Positions 33,015 to 42,580 are shown, counted from the stretch's first letter. The stretch is DNA of 43,541 bases from an uncultured Bacillota bacterium (GCA_948466255.1 CAOJZV010000010.1:1-43541), one strand, 5' to 3'. Numbers and translations are program-made. The notes: generated by a model from the letters alone, not told the origin.

Positions 33015-34181
33015 ATGGACAAATTAATTTTGATTAAATATGGTGAACTTACTACTAAGAAGGATAATCGTAAATTTTTTATTAATACTTTAGAAAAAAA
33101 TATTAGAAATTTGATTAAAGAAGATATCAAAATTACAAAAGATAGAGTACGCATGTATATTGAATGTGAAAATGTAGATGAAGTTGCTTTAAAACTTAAG
33201 AAAATTTTTGGTATCCATGGTATAGTTATATGCCATAAGGTAAATAATAACACTGAGGACATATTAACTAAGTCTTTAGAAATTATGGATAGTAATAAGA
33301 AAACTTTTAAAGTGGTTACTAACCGTGCGGATAAAAGTTTTCCTATACCATCTATGGAATTTAGTCGTAAATTAGGTGGATTAATTCTTAAAAATACTGA
33401 GTTTAAGGTTGACGTTCATAACCCTGATATTACTTTAACTGTCGAAATAAGAAACAATGGGACTTTTGTTTATATAGATGAAATTAGAGGTGCGGGAGGA
33501 TATCCAGTAGGAATACAAGGTACAGGCCTATTAATGCTTAGTGGAGGTATTGATAGTCCCGTTGCAGGATATTTAACTATGAAACGTGGAGTCAATATTG
33601 AATGTTTGTATTTTGAATCACCACCACATACGAGTTTAGAAGCTAAAAATAAAGTTTTAAAACTTGCTTCTATTCTTAATGAATATTCAGGACATGTCAA
33701 AGTTCATGTTGTACCTTTCACAGAAATCCAAGAAGCTATTTTTAAAAAATGCCCTGACACTTATATGATAACCATTATGCGCAGAATGATGTATCGAATT
33801 GCGGATAAATATTCAGAAAAAATTGGGGCTAAAATAATTGTTAATGGAGAAAGTATTGGACAAGTTGCTAGTCAAACTTTAAGCAGTATGGAATGTATTA
33901 ACAATGTAACTAATAAACCTGTTATTCGTCCTGTTGCTTGCCTTGATAAATTAGAGATTATTAATATTGCTGAAAAAATTGGAACTTATGAAACCAGCAT
34001 TTTACCTTTTGAAGATTGCTGCACAATATTTGTTCCAAAACATCCAATTATTAATCCTTCTTTAAAATCTTGTATAGAGTACGAAAAAGCTTTTGATTAT
34101 GAAAAATTAATTGATAAATGTATTGATAATATTGAAGTTGTTACTAATTTTGAAGAGGATAATTTTTCCGATTTGCTTTAA
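33015..34181 (+). CDS. thiI: tRNA 4-thiouridine synthase ThiI
   Basis: Adenylates U8 of tRNA for thiolation. The 388-residue product has a ferredoxin-like N-terminus (LIKYGELTTKKDNRKFF), a THUMP domain and a PP-loop motif LSGGIDSPVAGY, with CLYFESPPHTS after it. The C-terminal rhodanese domain of the enterobacterial form is absent, as in Bacillus. The ATG follows GAGGGAG. A -10-like TATAAT at about 32987 precedes it. Confidence 0.94.
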   Translation: MDKLILIKYGELTTKKDNRKFFINTLEKNIRNLIKEDIKITKDRVRMYIECENVDEVALKLKKIFGIHGIVICHKVNNNTEDILTKSLEIMDSNKKTFKVVTNRADKSFPIPSMEFSRKLGGLILKNTEFKVDVHNPDITLTVEIRNNGTFVYIDEIRGAGGYPVGIQGTGLLMLSGGIDSPVAGYLTMKRGVNIECLYFESPPHTSLEAKNKVLKLASILNEYSGHVKVHVVPFTEIQEAIFKKCPDTYMITIMRRMMYRIADKYSEKIGAKIIVNGESIGQVASQTLSSMECINNVTNKPVIRPVACLDKLEIINIAEKIGTYETSILPFEDCCTIFVPKHPIINPSLKSCIEYEKAFDYEKLIDKCIDNIEVVTNFEEDNFSDLL

Positions 34182-34237
34182 CAAAAATTTCCATAAAAAA
34201 AAACGTATTATATTACCAAATGTACACACTATATAAA

Positions 34238-34243
34238 TGTACA
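34238..34243. repeat. TGTACA pair upstream of the SASP gene
   Basis: TGTACA occurs at 34221-34226 and 34238-34243, a 17-bp period, around CACACTA (34225-34231), which is one base off the sigma-G -10 CATACTA. The match is weak and could be chance. Confidence 0.25.
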
Positions 34244-34256
34244 GGAGGTGAAACGT

Positions 34257-34457
34257 ATGACAAATAGTAATAAAATCGTTGTTCCAGGAGCTAAACAAGC
34301 TATCGAACAAATGAAATATGAAATCGCTAACGAATTAGGCGTTAATATGGGTCCTGATGCTACTAGTAGAGCTAACGGTTCTGTAGGTGGAGAAATTACT
34401 AAAAGACTTGTACAAATGGGTCAACAACAATTAAGTGGTACTAAATATTCTAAATAA
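34257..34457 (+). CDS. Alpha/beta-type small acid-soluble spore protein
   Basis: Binds and protects spore DNA and is cleaved by GPR protease at germination. The 66-residue product begins [13 protein letters not shown], and holds the GPR cleavage segment [10 protein letters not shown] and the family signature [17 protein letters not shown]. The ATG at 34257 follows AGGAGG with 8-nt spacing. It is the clearest spore structural gene in the window. Confidence 0.95.
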   Translation: MTNSNKIVVPGAKQAIEQMKYEIANELGVNMGPDATSRANGSVGGEITKRLVQMGQQQLSGTKYSK

Positions 34458-34478
34458 TTAGATTATTAGTTCATATAT

Positions 34479-34512
34479 AAAAATGCTAACTGTATTTGTT
34501 AGCATTTTTTTA
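34479..34512. terminator. Bidirectional terminator between SASP and ezrA
   Basis: AAAAATGCTAAC and GTTAGCATTTTTTT pair across a 7-nt loop, with T-rich ends on both strands. Confidence 0.8.
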
Positions 34513-34556
34513 TATATTCATATTATCATATTTTTAAATAACAATTTATAATTTTT

Positions 34557-36278
34557 TTATTTTGTTTCTTCACTAGATAAATCTAATAATTTTTCATAAA
34601 TTCCTGGTTCTATTTTATTTAATGAATTTATACTAAGTTCTAGCGATTTTTTATATTCACCTTTATTAAATAAAACTTCACTATAATTTAGATTTTTATC
34701 TAATTCATTTTCGGTAGAACGATATCTATTTCCATATACTATTGCCATTTCTGCAAACATGGCTGTTTTTACCATTTCTTTTGTTTTTCCAAATAATTTT
34801 AATGCTAAATCTCTAGCTGTATCTACTCTTGTATTTAGAGTTTCTATAGTTAATGGTTTTTTTCCTAATTCTTTTACTATTTCTTTTATAGCTTCACTAG
34901 CTTCTCTTAATTCAATATAATAGCTATTTGGGATAACTGGTAAATTATAGTTTCTGATTTGACTTTTAGCATCTTTTAATAAAACATTTACTTCATCTAA
35001 CTGTTGTCTAGCTCTAACTTCATCATCATGCATACTCCCAATTACATTAATTGATTTATCTAAATTTTCTTCAATGTCAGCAAGTTTTATAACTAGATTT
35101 TCTACTTCTTCAGTTAGTTTAGAATAAGGAAATGTTTGATTATTTGTATGCCCTTTTAAAGTTTCATAATCATTATTTAATTCATGTAATTCATTTCTAA
35201 CTTCTTCTAATGATTTAATGTCTTCTTCTTTTAAATCGTATAGTCTTTTTAACTCATCTAATTGATTGAAAATATCACTAACTAAATTATTTGTTTTATC
35301 TAATTTGTTTTTAAGTGTTTTATCAGCTTCTTCATATTCAGCTTTTATGATTTTTTCTTTTTCAAAATCAGTAAATATTGACTCAAAATAATCTGTTAAT
35401 ACTTTTAAATCAAAAACACTATCTTCTAAATCTAACACTTTGGCTCTATCTAAAATATCTTTTATTTTTTTATTTGCTTCTTCAATATTAAATTCAATAT
35501 TTAAATAATCTAATGGATAACCTTGGCTATTCATTTTCTCATAGATTTCTTTAATTTCTTCTATTTTCTTTGGAAGAATTCCTTCAGCAATTAATACTAC
35601 TGCTGGCATTTCTTCTAATATAACTTCCATATGGTTAAGCATTTCTTCAACGGCATTTACAATGGTTCCAACTTCCTCATATTGATTTTTATCCATTATA
35701 TTTTCAAAGTCTTCAAATCTTCTAGAAATGTTTTCAAATTGTAATTCGATCGATGGGGCCATATCTCCAAATTCTGATTTTGTATCAATAAATTTTTCAA
35801 ATAACTCACGATATCTACTTTTTAATTTTGTTATTAAAGCCCTACTACGTTCTTCGCTAGTTGTTAATTCTTTTATTTCATCTAATAAAAATTCCGATTT
35901 TGTTCTTACTTTATATATTTCCATTTCTAATTTAGCTATTTTATACATTGCACTTTTATAATCTGTTTGTGAAATAGAATATTCTGCTTCTATAAGCATA
36001 TCTGTTATTTTGGGTATTTTGGTTTCTTTAATATCTTCTAACCTTTCCTGCCAGTCATTATACATAACCTCTAATTTTTCGTTTTTTAAATAAGATTCTA
36101 CTTTGGCAAGTTCTGGTCCTACTGGGGATGAAGCAATTTGATTTTTTTCATATTCTAAATCTTCAAGCATTTTTTTATATTTATTTTTTTTATTACTTTT
36201 TTGCATTGCTAATATAATACAAATAAGTATAATTAATGCAATACAAGAAGCAATTCCAATGATTAGCATTTGATCCAT
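34557..36278 (-). CDS. ezrA: Septation ring formation regulator EzrA
   Basis: Membrane protein that limits FtsZ ring assembly. The 573-residue product has an N-terminal membrane helix (LIIGIASCIALIILICIILAM), then long coiled-coil spectrin-like repeats, and near the C-terminus YGNRYRS, the QNR-like patch required for ring localisation. The start ATG at 36278 follows AGGTGG. It is convergent with the SASP gene and divergent from rpsD. Confidence 0.92.
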   Translation of the reverse strand: MDQMLIIGIASCIALIILICIILAMQKSNKKNKYKKMLEDLEYEKNQIASSPVGPELAKVESYLKNEKLEVMYNDWQERLEDIKETKIPKITDMLIEAEYSISQTDYKSAMYKIAKLEMEIYKVRTKSEFLLDEIKELTTSEERSRALITKLKSRYRELFEKFIDTKSEFGDMAPSIELQFENISRRFEDFENIMDKNQYEEVGTIVNAVEEMLNHMEVILEEMPAVVLIAEGILPKKIEEIKEIYEKMNSQGYPLDYLNIEFNIEEANKKIKDILDRAKVLDLEDSVFDLKVLTDYFESIFTDFEKEKIIKAEYEEADKTLKNKLDKTNNLVSDIFNQLDELKRLYDLKEEDIKSLEEVRNELHELNNDYETLKGHTNNQTFPYSKLTEEVENLVIKLADIEENLDKSINVIGSMHDDEVRARQQLDEVNVLLKDAKSQIRNYNLPVIPNSYYIELREASEAIKEIVKELGKKPLTIETLNTRVDTARDLALKLFGKTKEMVKTAMFAEMAIVYGNRYRSTENELDKNLNYSEVLFNKGEYKKSLELSINSLNKIEPGIYEKLLDLSSEETK

Positions 36279-36374
36279 ATTTACCACCTAGTATAATTTT
36301 AACACATTTTTGTCTAGTTTTGTATTCTTTTGTCGTATTTTTAGAAATTATTATTTTGTTTATAGGATTTGGTC

Positions 36375-36403
36375 TTGACTTATAAGGCAAAACATAATAT
36401 AAT
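36375..36403 (+). promoter_or_regulatory. Promoter of rpsD
   Basis: TTGACT (36375-36380), 17 bp and TATAAT (36398-36403), a near-consensus sigma-A promoter, 160 bp before rpsD. Confidence 0.85.
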
Positions 36404-36410
36404 TATGGAA

Positions 36411-36544
36411 GCGTGTTTAAATGCAGCGTTACTTTGAAAATTATAATGTGTTTATTTCCTTTAGGGATTATTGTGTAACTTCAGCTGCGAAGCGAAGATA
36501 TTAATTTAATACACCCTATAGTTTGGCAAAGTAACCTCTCACGC
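36411..36544 (+). promoter_or_regulatory. Structured rpsD leader, probable S4 autoregulatory site
   Basis: GCGTG (36411-36415) pairs with CACGC (36540-36544), and GTTACTTTG (36428-36436) with CAAAGTAAC (36527-36535), closing a large leader fold just before the ribosome site GAGGGAGG. Firmicutes rpsD genes carry an S4-binding leader in this place. The pairing is seen; S4 binding is inferred. Confidence 0.65.
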
Positions 36545-36563
36545 ATAGAGGGAGGAAAAAGAT

Positions 36564-37166
36564 ATGGCAAGATATACTGGACCTATGTACAAAAAATCTA
36601 GAAGACTTGGATTTTCTGTATTAGAAAACGGTAAAGAATTAGCTAAAAAGCCTTATATTCCAGGTGAACATGGGCAAGATCGTAGAAAGAAACTTTCTAA
36701 CTATGGTATTCAATTACAAGAAAAACAAAAAGTAAGATTCATGTATGGACTTAATGAAAAACAATTTAAGAAAGTATTTGAAAAAGCTGGTAAAATGAAA
36801 GGTGTTCATGGTGAAAACTTCTTAAAATTACTAGAAAGTCGTTTAGATAACTTAGTTTATCGTATTGGTTTTGCAACTACAAGAAGAGGTGCAAGACAAT
36901 TAGTTAATCATGGACATATTACTGTTAATGGTAAGAAAGTTAATATCCCATCTTATACTGTTAAAGTTGGGGACGTTATCAGTTTACCAGAAAATGATAA
37001 AGAACTTGTAATTGTTAAATCTTCTTTAGAAGCTTTACAAAATAGAGTTGAATTCATTTCTTATGATGATAAGAAAATGGAAGCTACTTATGTAAGAATG
37101 CCTGAACGTAGTGAGTTAAATGCTGATATCAATGAAGCATTAATTATCGAATTCTACAACAGATAA
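36564..37166 (+). CDS. rpsD: 30S ribosomal protein S4
   Basis: Primary 16S rRNA-binding protein. The 200-residue product has [20 protein letters not shown], the S4 RNA-binding domain [29 protein letters not shown] and a normal C-terminus. Length matches Bacillus. It is monocistronic, with its own leader and terminator. Confidence 0.97.
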   Translation: MARYTGPMYKKSRRLGFSVLENGKELAKKPYIPGEHGQDRRKKLSNYGIQLQEKQKVRFMYGLNEKQFKKVFEKAGKMKGVHGENFLKLLESRLDNLVYRIGFATTRRGARQLVNHGHITVNGKKVNIPSYTVKVGDVISLPENDKELVIVKSSLEALQNRVEFISYDDKKMEATYVRMPERSELNADINEALIIEFYNR

Positions 37167-37177
37167 AATTAAAATAT

Positions 37178-37199
37178 GGACCCTTAAGGGTCTTTTTTG
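37178..37199 (+). terminator. Terminator of rpsD
   Basis: GGACCC-TTAA-GGGTC followed by TTTTTTG. Confidence 0.8.
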
Positions 37200-37204
37200 T
37201 TAGA

Positions 37205-37231
37205 AAAAAGATTGCATTTGGTTGCAACCTT
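37205..37231 (-). terminator. Terminator of the DUF2207 gene
   Basis: On the minus strand GGTTGCA and TGCAATC pair across ACCAAA, then TTTTTT. It sits right after the stop codon. Confidence 0.65.
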
Positions 37232-38881
37232 TTATCTTACTCCACCACCTGAAGAAAATCCTCCAGAGCTCATACCTCCACCTGAGAAGCTGCCACCACT
37301 ACTTGCAGCGCTAGCAGCATTTCTAGCAGCATTTATTGAACTTAAAGTAAATGTATTAATCCAAATATAATTATTATAATAAATCATATTTTCATCATAT
37401 TCTACTGGGTGGAAGTCTTTAAATTGTTTGGCTACTTTATCAGCTATTCCAAAACTTTGTGCAAATATTAAATATTCATCCCACATATGAACTTCAATAG
37501 CTTTTTTGTCATCAATAAGTGTCATATCTTCTAGGAATTTTTTTAAACCTTTCAGTTTGATAAATTCATCTGCTAATTTAGAGGTTAGTTTATAAACTTT
37601 TCTAGTTTTATTTTTTGTATAATTTTCTTCGCTTTTTTCTATGTATCCATTTTCGATTAAAATATCTCTTGAAATTTCAGGTAAATCCTCTAACCAATTA
37701 TTAATTCTTTCATAATGAACTTTGCACCATTTTTTAAATGTTTTTGGGGTTAATGTTTTATTAGAATCTGCAGCTTCTAATAAAATACTTTTTAGCCTTT
37801 CTTCGGCTTTATTATCTACGTTTTCTAAATTTGTTAAATCTAAATAATAATTATCGTTTTTATTAAAATCTAGTATTCCACCTTCAGTAGGAATCATTTT
37901 TATTTTTTCTTCTTTTATCCATTTTAATAGTATAGCTCCCATGATATTTTCTCTTTTCATGATATTTTTTCTAAATCCTATAAAATAGGCTTGCATAACA
38001 TCTTTATTAAATGGTATATCTCTAAAATTATTTATGTCTTTTGGAATTATAAACTCTGTTTCATCATATCTATCCTTTGATCTTATGGCTTTTATAAAAA
38101 TTATAATAGCTATTCCACAAAATAAAATAAGTATTATGATTGGTAATATATTATCTATAAGATTATTTCTTTCATTTAATTTAGCGCCTTCTAAAGCTTC
38201 ATTAGCAACATCTTCATAGGTTCCTGATTTTGTTATTGTAGGAATGAAGGTTCCATTAGGAAAGCCTACTAAAGCCACTACGTATTCATTCGAATTCATT
38301 GCACCGTTACTTTTAAAATTTATTCCTCCATTTTGAATTGTGTTTGTACTATCAAAGCCATATGAACTATATTTTATGTTTGAAGGATCTTCATTTACTT
38401 TAATAGTTAGATTAAATATATTTGGAGCAGGATCCATATCTTTTGGAAGAAATGTAAAATAAAGTACTTGGTTATTATCATATTGCCATACTAAATTTTC
38501 AATTGTATATTGTATAGTGTAAGTATGAAATCCATATTCTATTCCCCAGCAAAGTTCTAATCCATCATCCGTATAATTGATTCCATTTTTATTATTTTTT
38601 TGTGACTTTGACCAATCTATATTCCAATTAGAAACTGCATTATAAATTTGACCATCTCTTGAAGCAGTAAAGTCTGTTATCTTTCTATCTTCCATATTTC
38701 CAAATGAATGATAAATTTCTGTACCTTCATCGGCATTTAATTTCCATATTTCAGTTACATGACCATTTCCGTTTTGATCAATATCAACGGTTGTATTTAT
38801 ACTTTCTAAAGTATTGGCTTTTGCCTCTCCAAATGTGAAAAAGCAAAGTATACTAAATAATATTAAATATATTTTTTTCAT
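37232..38881 (-). CDS. DUF2207 membrane protein
   Basis: 549 residues. A signal peptide (IYLILFSILCFFTFGEAKA) is followed by the DUF2207 ectodomain (DIDQNGNGHVTEIWKL, AEG-type YHSFGNMED, YTIQYTIENLVWQYDNNQVLYF), a membrane helix (IIILILFCGIAIIIFIKAI, about 246-266), a cytosolic domain, and a Gly/Ser tail (GGSFSGGGMSSGGFSSGGG). The ATG at 38881 follows AGGAGAG. Function is unknown. Confidence 0.85.
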   Translation of the reverse strand: MKKIYLILFSILCFFTFGEAKANTLESINTTVDIDQNGNGHVTEIWKLNADEGTEIYHSFGNMEDRKITDFTASRDGQIYNAVSNWNIDWSKSQKNNKNGINYTDDGLELCWGIEYGFHTYTIQYTIENLVWQYDNNQVLYFTFLPKDMDPAPNIFNLTIKVNEDPSNIKYSSYGFDSTNTIQNGGINFKSNGAMNSNEYVVALVGFPNGTFIPTITKSGTYEDVANEALEGAKLNERNNLIDNILPIIILILFCGIAIIIFIKAIRSKDRYDETEFIIPKDINNFRDIPFNKDVMQAYFIGFRKNIMKRENIMGAILLKWIKEEKIKMIPTEGGILDFNKNDNYYLDLTNLENVDNKAEERLKSILLEAADSNKTLTPKTFKKWCKVHYERINNWLEDLPEISRDILIENGYIEKSEENYTKNKTRKVYKLTSKLADEFIKLKGLKKFLEDMTLIDDKKAIEVHMWDEYLIFAQSFGIADKVAKQFKDFHPVEYDENMIYYNNYIWINTFTLSSINAARNAASAASSGGSFSGGGMSSGGFSSGGGVR

Positions 38882-38924
38882 ATTTGCCACTCTCCTATGA
38901 TTTCATTTTAACATATTTTTTTGT

Positions 38925-38955
38925 AAGAAAAAAGGTAAAGTTAATTAACTTTACC
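38925..38955 (-). terminator. Terminator of tyrS
   Basis: A 22-bp perfect palindrome (38934-38955, ends GGTAAAG and CTTTACC) followed by TTTTTTC on the minus strand, and overlapping the tyrS stop codon. Confidence 0.8.
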
Positions 38956-40167
38956 AATAAAGTATTTCTTTTTACCTCTTTTTAATACTAAAATTTCACC
39001 ATCAATAGCAATATCTTTATTTATATTATAATTTTCATCAGTAATTTTTTCTTCGTTAATTGTAATACTACCAGCATTTACAAATTCTCGTGCTTCTCTT
39101 TTACTTGAAGCAATGTCTCCTTCTACTAACATATCAACAATATTAGTTTCTTCTTTAGTTTCAAAAGTAGGTACGCCTTTAAAGATATTATTTATATCTT
39201 CTTTTGTTAAATCTTTTACTTTTCCGCTAAATAGTGCTTCACTCATTTTCTTCGCTTTTTCTGATTCTTCTTCTCCGTGTAAGAAAGTTACAACTTCTTT
39301 AGCTAAAATTTTTTGAGCCTGTCTTAATTCTGGTTTTTCTTTGTGTATTTTTTCTATTTCTTCTATTTCTTCTTTACTTAAGAAAGTAAATATTTTTAGA
39401 TAATCAATAACCATTTCATCTTCTGAATTTAATAAGTATTGATAAATTTCGTAAGGAGATGTTTTTTCTTTATCGAGCCAGTAAGCGTTTCCTTCGCTTT
39501 TTCCAAATTTTTTACCATTCTTATCAGTAACTAATGGCATTGTAAATCCATATGCTTCTTTACCTTCTTTTTTTCTAATTAGATCTATTCCAGCGGTTAT
39601 ATTTCCCCATTGGTCAGATCCGGCACATTGCATAGTGCAGTTTTTTGTTTTGTAAAGATGAAGGAAATCTAGAGCTTGCATTATCATATAAGAAAATTCA
39701 GTATAGGTAATACCTGTATCTAATCTTCTTCTGATAATATCTTTGTCTAACATGTAGTTGATATTAAAGTATTTTCCATAATCTCTTAAAAAGTCTATAA
39801 AGTTTATGTCTTTACACCAGTCATAGTTATTTACTATTTCGAAACCAAATAAGTTTTCTACTTGTTTTTTTAATGATTTAAAATTGTTTTCTATTTCTTC
39901 TACTGATTTCATTGCTCTTTCTTCAGTTGGCCTTGGATCACCTATTCTTCCAGTAGCTCCACCGATTAAAAGAATTGGATGATGACCACCTTTTTCTAAT
40001 CTTTTACTGATTAAAAAGCTTGATAAATGTCCTAGGTGCAAACTATCGGCTGTAGGATCAGTTCCAATATAAAATGTCATTCCACCATTATTTATTTTTT
40101 CTTCTAAATCTTCCCCTGCTTCATCTTTTATTAATCCACGCCATTTAAGTTCTTCATATAATGTCAT
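38941..40167 (-). CDS. tyrS: Tyrosyl-tRNA synthetase
   Basis: Charges tRNA-Tyr. The 408-residue product has the Rossmann core with HLGHL (HIGH motif), TDPTADSLHLG, KFGKSEGN (KMSKS-like) and a C-terminal S4-like domain (SKREAREFVNAGSITIN). The ATG at 40167 follows GAGGAGG, which itself lies in the last codons of deoC. The T-box upstream has a UAC specifier, as expected for Tyr. deoC lies between T-box and tyrS. Confidence 0.96.
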   Translation of the reverse strand: MTLYEELKWRGLIKDEAGEDLEEKINNGGMTFYIGTDPTADSLHLGHLSSFLISKRLEKGGHHPILLIGGATGRIGDPRPTEERAMKSVEEIENNFKSLKKQVENLFGFEIVNNYDWCKDINFIDFLRDYGKYFNINYMLDKDIIRRRLDTGITYTEFSYMIMQALDFLHLYKTKNCTMQCAGSDQWGNITAGIDLIRKKEGKEAYGFTMPLVTDKNGKKFGKSEGNAYWLDKEKTSPYEIYQYLLNSEDEMVIDYLKIFTFLSKEEIEEIEKIHKEKPELRQAQKILAKEVVTFLHGEEESEKAKKMSEALFSGKVKDLTKEDINNIFKGVPTFETKEETNIVDMLVEGDIASSKREAREFVNAGSITINEEKITDENYNINKDIAIDGEILVLKRGKKKYFIGKVN

Positions 40168-40168
40168 T

Positions 40169-40882
40169 TTATTCCTCCTCGCATTTGCATTCTTCACAGT
40201 GGCAGTCATCACCACAATTACAGTTATCATCACAATCGCATTTATGACTTACTATTTCTACACCGCTACTTGTTCCAAGTCTAGTAGCTCCTGCTTTTAT
40301 TAATTCTATTGCTTGTTTATGGCTTCTAATACCACCTGAGGCTTTTATTTCTAAAACTTCATTTTTATTATCATTCATTATTTTTACATCTTCTATTGAT
40401 GCACCTCTACTTCCAAATCCGGTTGATGTTTTTATAAAATTTACAAATGTTTCATTACAAATTTCGGTCATTTTTTTAATTTCTTCTTTTGTTAGTAGGG
40501 ATGTTTCAATTATTACTTTTAATGTTTTTCCATCGATAGAATCTCTTATTTCTTCTATTTCTGATTTTACATAGTCATAATCTTTATCTTTTAAAGCTCC
40601 AACATTTATTACCATATCGATTTCATCTGCCCCATTTTCTACAGCATCAATAGCTTCAAATGCTTTTGTTTTTGGGGTATTCATGCCTAAAGGAAAACCT
40701 ATTACAGTACATACACCAACATTTGAATCTTCTAATAATTCTTTAGCTAAAGTAACGTAACAAGGGTGAACACAAACTGTTTCAAAGTTATATTCCATTG
40801 CCTCCTTACATAATTTTGCGATGTCTTTACTAGTAGCATCCATTTTTAAATTTGTGTGATCAATATACTTACTTAATTCCAT
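40169..40882 (-). CDS. deoC: Deoxyribose-phosphate aldolase with Cys-rich C-terminal tail
   Basis: Cleaves deoxyribose-5-phosphate. Residues 1 to about 212 form a standard TIM barrel: YIDHTNLKMDA, CVHPCYV, VCTVIGFPLG, the Schiff-base Lys in LEIKASGGIR, and LGTSSGVEIV. The last 25 residues are extra, with eight Cys in four CxC motifs and many Asp/Glu, like metallothionein or zinc-ribbon patterns. The final Glu codons GAGGAGGAA also form the tyrS ribosome site. It is the first gene under the tyrosine T-box, an unusual partner. Confidence 0.93.
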   Translation of the reverse strand: MELSKYIDHTNLKMDATSKDIAKLCKEAMEYNFETVCVHPCYVTLAKELLEDSNVGVCTVIGFPLGMNTPKTKAFEAIDAVENGADEIDMVINVGALKDKDYDYVKSEIEEIRDSIDGKTLKVIIETSLLTKEEIKKMTEICNETFVNFIKTSTGFGSRGASIEDVKIMNDNKNEVLEIKASGGIRSHKQAIELIKAGATRLGTSSGVEIVSHKCDCDDNCNCGDDCHCEECKCEEE

Positions 40883-40899
40883 AATTTCCTCCTTTTTTA

Positions 40900-41110
40900 T
40901 AAAAAAATACTATGAATATAGGGGCGAATTATGTCGCGGTACCACCCTACTTCCATAGTATTCTATGCTCTTTATCTGTTAACGGAGATTAACCGTTTTG
41001 ACTCCAAATATGTACTTCATTAATTAATCTTGATTAGCTTTCATCGACCGCTAATTTTCTAGTTACTAATTAATTAACTACTAAGTATTTTTCTCCATCA
41101 ATTAATAAAA
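40900..41110 (-). promoter_or_regulatory. Tyrosine T-box riboswitch
   Basis: The conserved T-box AGGGTGGTACCGCG is at 40948-40935. A terminator helix AATACTATG ... CATAGTATT spans about 40968-40907 and ends in TTTTTTT. A UAC codon at 41014-41012, in GAAGTACATA, fits a Tyr specifier. Binding of uncharged tRNA-Tyr would allow reading of deoC-tyrS. Stem I features are less clear. Confidence 0.88.
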
Positions 41111-41138
41111 ATATAACATATCTATTTAGTTTCGTCAA
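41110..41138 (-). promoter_or_regulatory. Promoter of the T-box-deoC-tyrS transcript
   Basis: TTGACG (41138-41133), a 17-bp spacer and TATATT (41115-41110). The -35 lies inside the last codons of the GtrA gene. Confidence 0.65.
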
Positions 41139-41562
41139 CCTTTTTAAAAATAATAACCTTACTTAGAATATAGTTCATAGCAACTATTACAAATTGAACA
41201 ATTATTTTAGCAATTGTATCATTCATATGAATTACACTATATAGAATATACATCATAGCCATATCTACTATTAATGAAGCAACTCTAGCTAAAGTGAATT
41301 CAAACATTTCTTTGATTTGAGCTTTTCCTTTTGCCTTACTTTTAAAGACCCATGTTCTATTAGTTGTATAAGCGAATGTAACTGCACATATCCAAGATAA
41401 TACATTAGCAATTTGAATATCTAAATCTGTTTTTTCTGGAAAAAATAAATTAGCAAATATTAGATATGATCCAAAACTAACTACTGTTGTTAAAACACCC
41501 AAAAATAAATAACTAATAATTTCTTCATATTTTCTATATAAATTTTTTAATTTATTTATCAT
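41122..41562 (-). CDS. GtrA family membrane protein
   Basis: 146 residues, four predicted membrane helices. YLFLGVLTTVVSFGSYLIFA, SWICAVTFAYTTNRTWVFKS and YILSKVIIFKK are the GtrA family pattern. GtrA-like proteins are thought to flip or help transfer polyprenyl-linked sugars. It overlaps the GT2 gene by 11 bp and forms a two-gene unit with it. Confidence 0.9.
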   Translation of the reverse strand: MINKLKNLYRKYEEIISYLFLGVLTTVVSFGSYLIFANLFFPEKTDLDIQIANVLSWICAVTFAYTTNRTWVFKSKAKGKAQIKEMFEFTLARVASLIVDMAMMYILYSVIHMNDTIAKIIVQFVIVAMNYILSKVIIFKKVDETK

Positions 41563-42505
41563 CTTTTTTATCCTTTTCGTTTGTTAAAATTTCTTTTGTT
41601 ATATAAATAGGCCTATTTTTAGTTTCTACATAGGTTCTAGCTAAATATTCACCTATAATTCCTATACATAGTAATTGAATTCCGCCTAATAATAGAATTA
41701 GGGTAACGATTGTGGCATAACCTTCAGTATCAATTCCAAAAAATAGTTTTTCTGCTATAACGAATATTAAATATACAAGTGAAAGTAGTGAAACTAATAT
41801 ACCAACGATTGTAGCTAATCTAAGCGGAACAGTTGTAAATGAAACAATTCCATCAACTGCATATTTAAATAATTTATAAAATGACCATTTTGATTGTCCT
41901 TGATTTCTAGCTTCTACATCATAAGTCATATAGCAATTATTAAAACCTACCCATGAGAAAATACCTTTTGAAAAGCGATAGTATTCCTGCATTTGTAAAA
42001 CGGCATCCACCATACTTCTTCTAAAAGTTCTAAAGTCACTAGCCCCCATAACAAATTCGGTATCAGACATTTTATTTATTATTTTATAAAATGTATTTTT
42101 AAAGAAACTAAGTATTTTGCTTTCTTTTCTTCGTTCTTGATAAGCAACTACTGAATCATATTCCTCGTTTTCATCTAAAATTTCTACCATTTTTAAAACA
42201 TATTCAGGATTTTGTTGTAAATCAGCATCAATTATAGATACATAATCACCTTTTGTTTCTTTTAATCCTGCATACATTCCAGCTTCTTTTCCAAAATTTC
42301 TTGAAAAATTTATTACTTTTATATTTTGTTTTGATTCTTTTAACAATTCTCTTAATTCTTTCATGGTATTGTCCTGACTACCATCATTTATAAAAATAAT
42401 TTCATAATTTTTTATTTTATTTTTGAAAGTTTTTTCTATTGTTTCTGCGAATAATTTAACATTTCCTTCTTCGTTATAACAAGGAACTACTAATGATAAC
42501 TTCAT
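41552..42505 (-). CDS. GT2 polyprenyl-phosphate glycosyltransferase (GtrB-like)
   Basis: 317 residues. GT-A domain with LVVPCYNEEGNV, FINDGSQDNT, SIIDADLQQNPE (DxD) and two C-terminal membrane helices (LATIVGILVSLLSLVYLIFVI, IVTLILLLGGIQLLCIGIIG). The fold is the DPM/GtrB class that loads a sugar on undecaprenyl phosphate. With the GtrA partner it likely decorates surface polymer. The sugar is not predictable. Confidence 0.9.
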   Translation of the reverse strand: MKLSLVVPCYNEEGNVKLFAETIEKTFKNKIKNYEIIFINDGSQDNTMKELRELLKESKQNIKVINFSRNFGKEAGMYAGLKETKGDYVSIIDADLQQNPEYVLKMVEILDENEEYDSVVAYQERRKESKILSFFKNTFYKIINKMSDTEFVMGASDFRTFRRSMVDAVLQMQEYYRFSKGIFSWVGFNNCYMTYDVEARNQGQSKWSFYKLFKYAVDGIVSFTTVPLRLATIVGILVSLLSLVYLIFVIAEKLFFGIDTEGYATIVTLILLLGGIQLLCIGIIGEYLARTYVETKNRPIYITKEILTNEKDKKDDK

Positions 42506-42542
42506 AATATACCTCTTTCTTTAGCATATTATATCATTTTTT

Positions 42543-42580
42543 TATTGAAAAACCAATTAGGTATTATACTTAATTGGTTT
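42543..42580 (-). terminator. Terminator of the 42584 prepilin
   Basis: AAACCAATTA and TAATTGGTTT pair across an 11-nt loop, then TTCAATAAAAAAA on the minus strand, a modest T-tract. It lies 4 bp beyond the stop. Confidence 0.6.

Noticed and set aside
36411-36544. tRNA-like element before rpsD
   Set aside because: No acceptor/anticodon layout; the pairings fit a ribosomal-protein leader.
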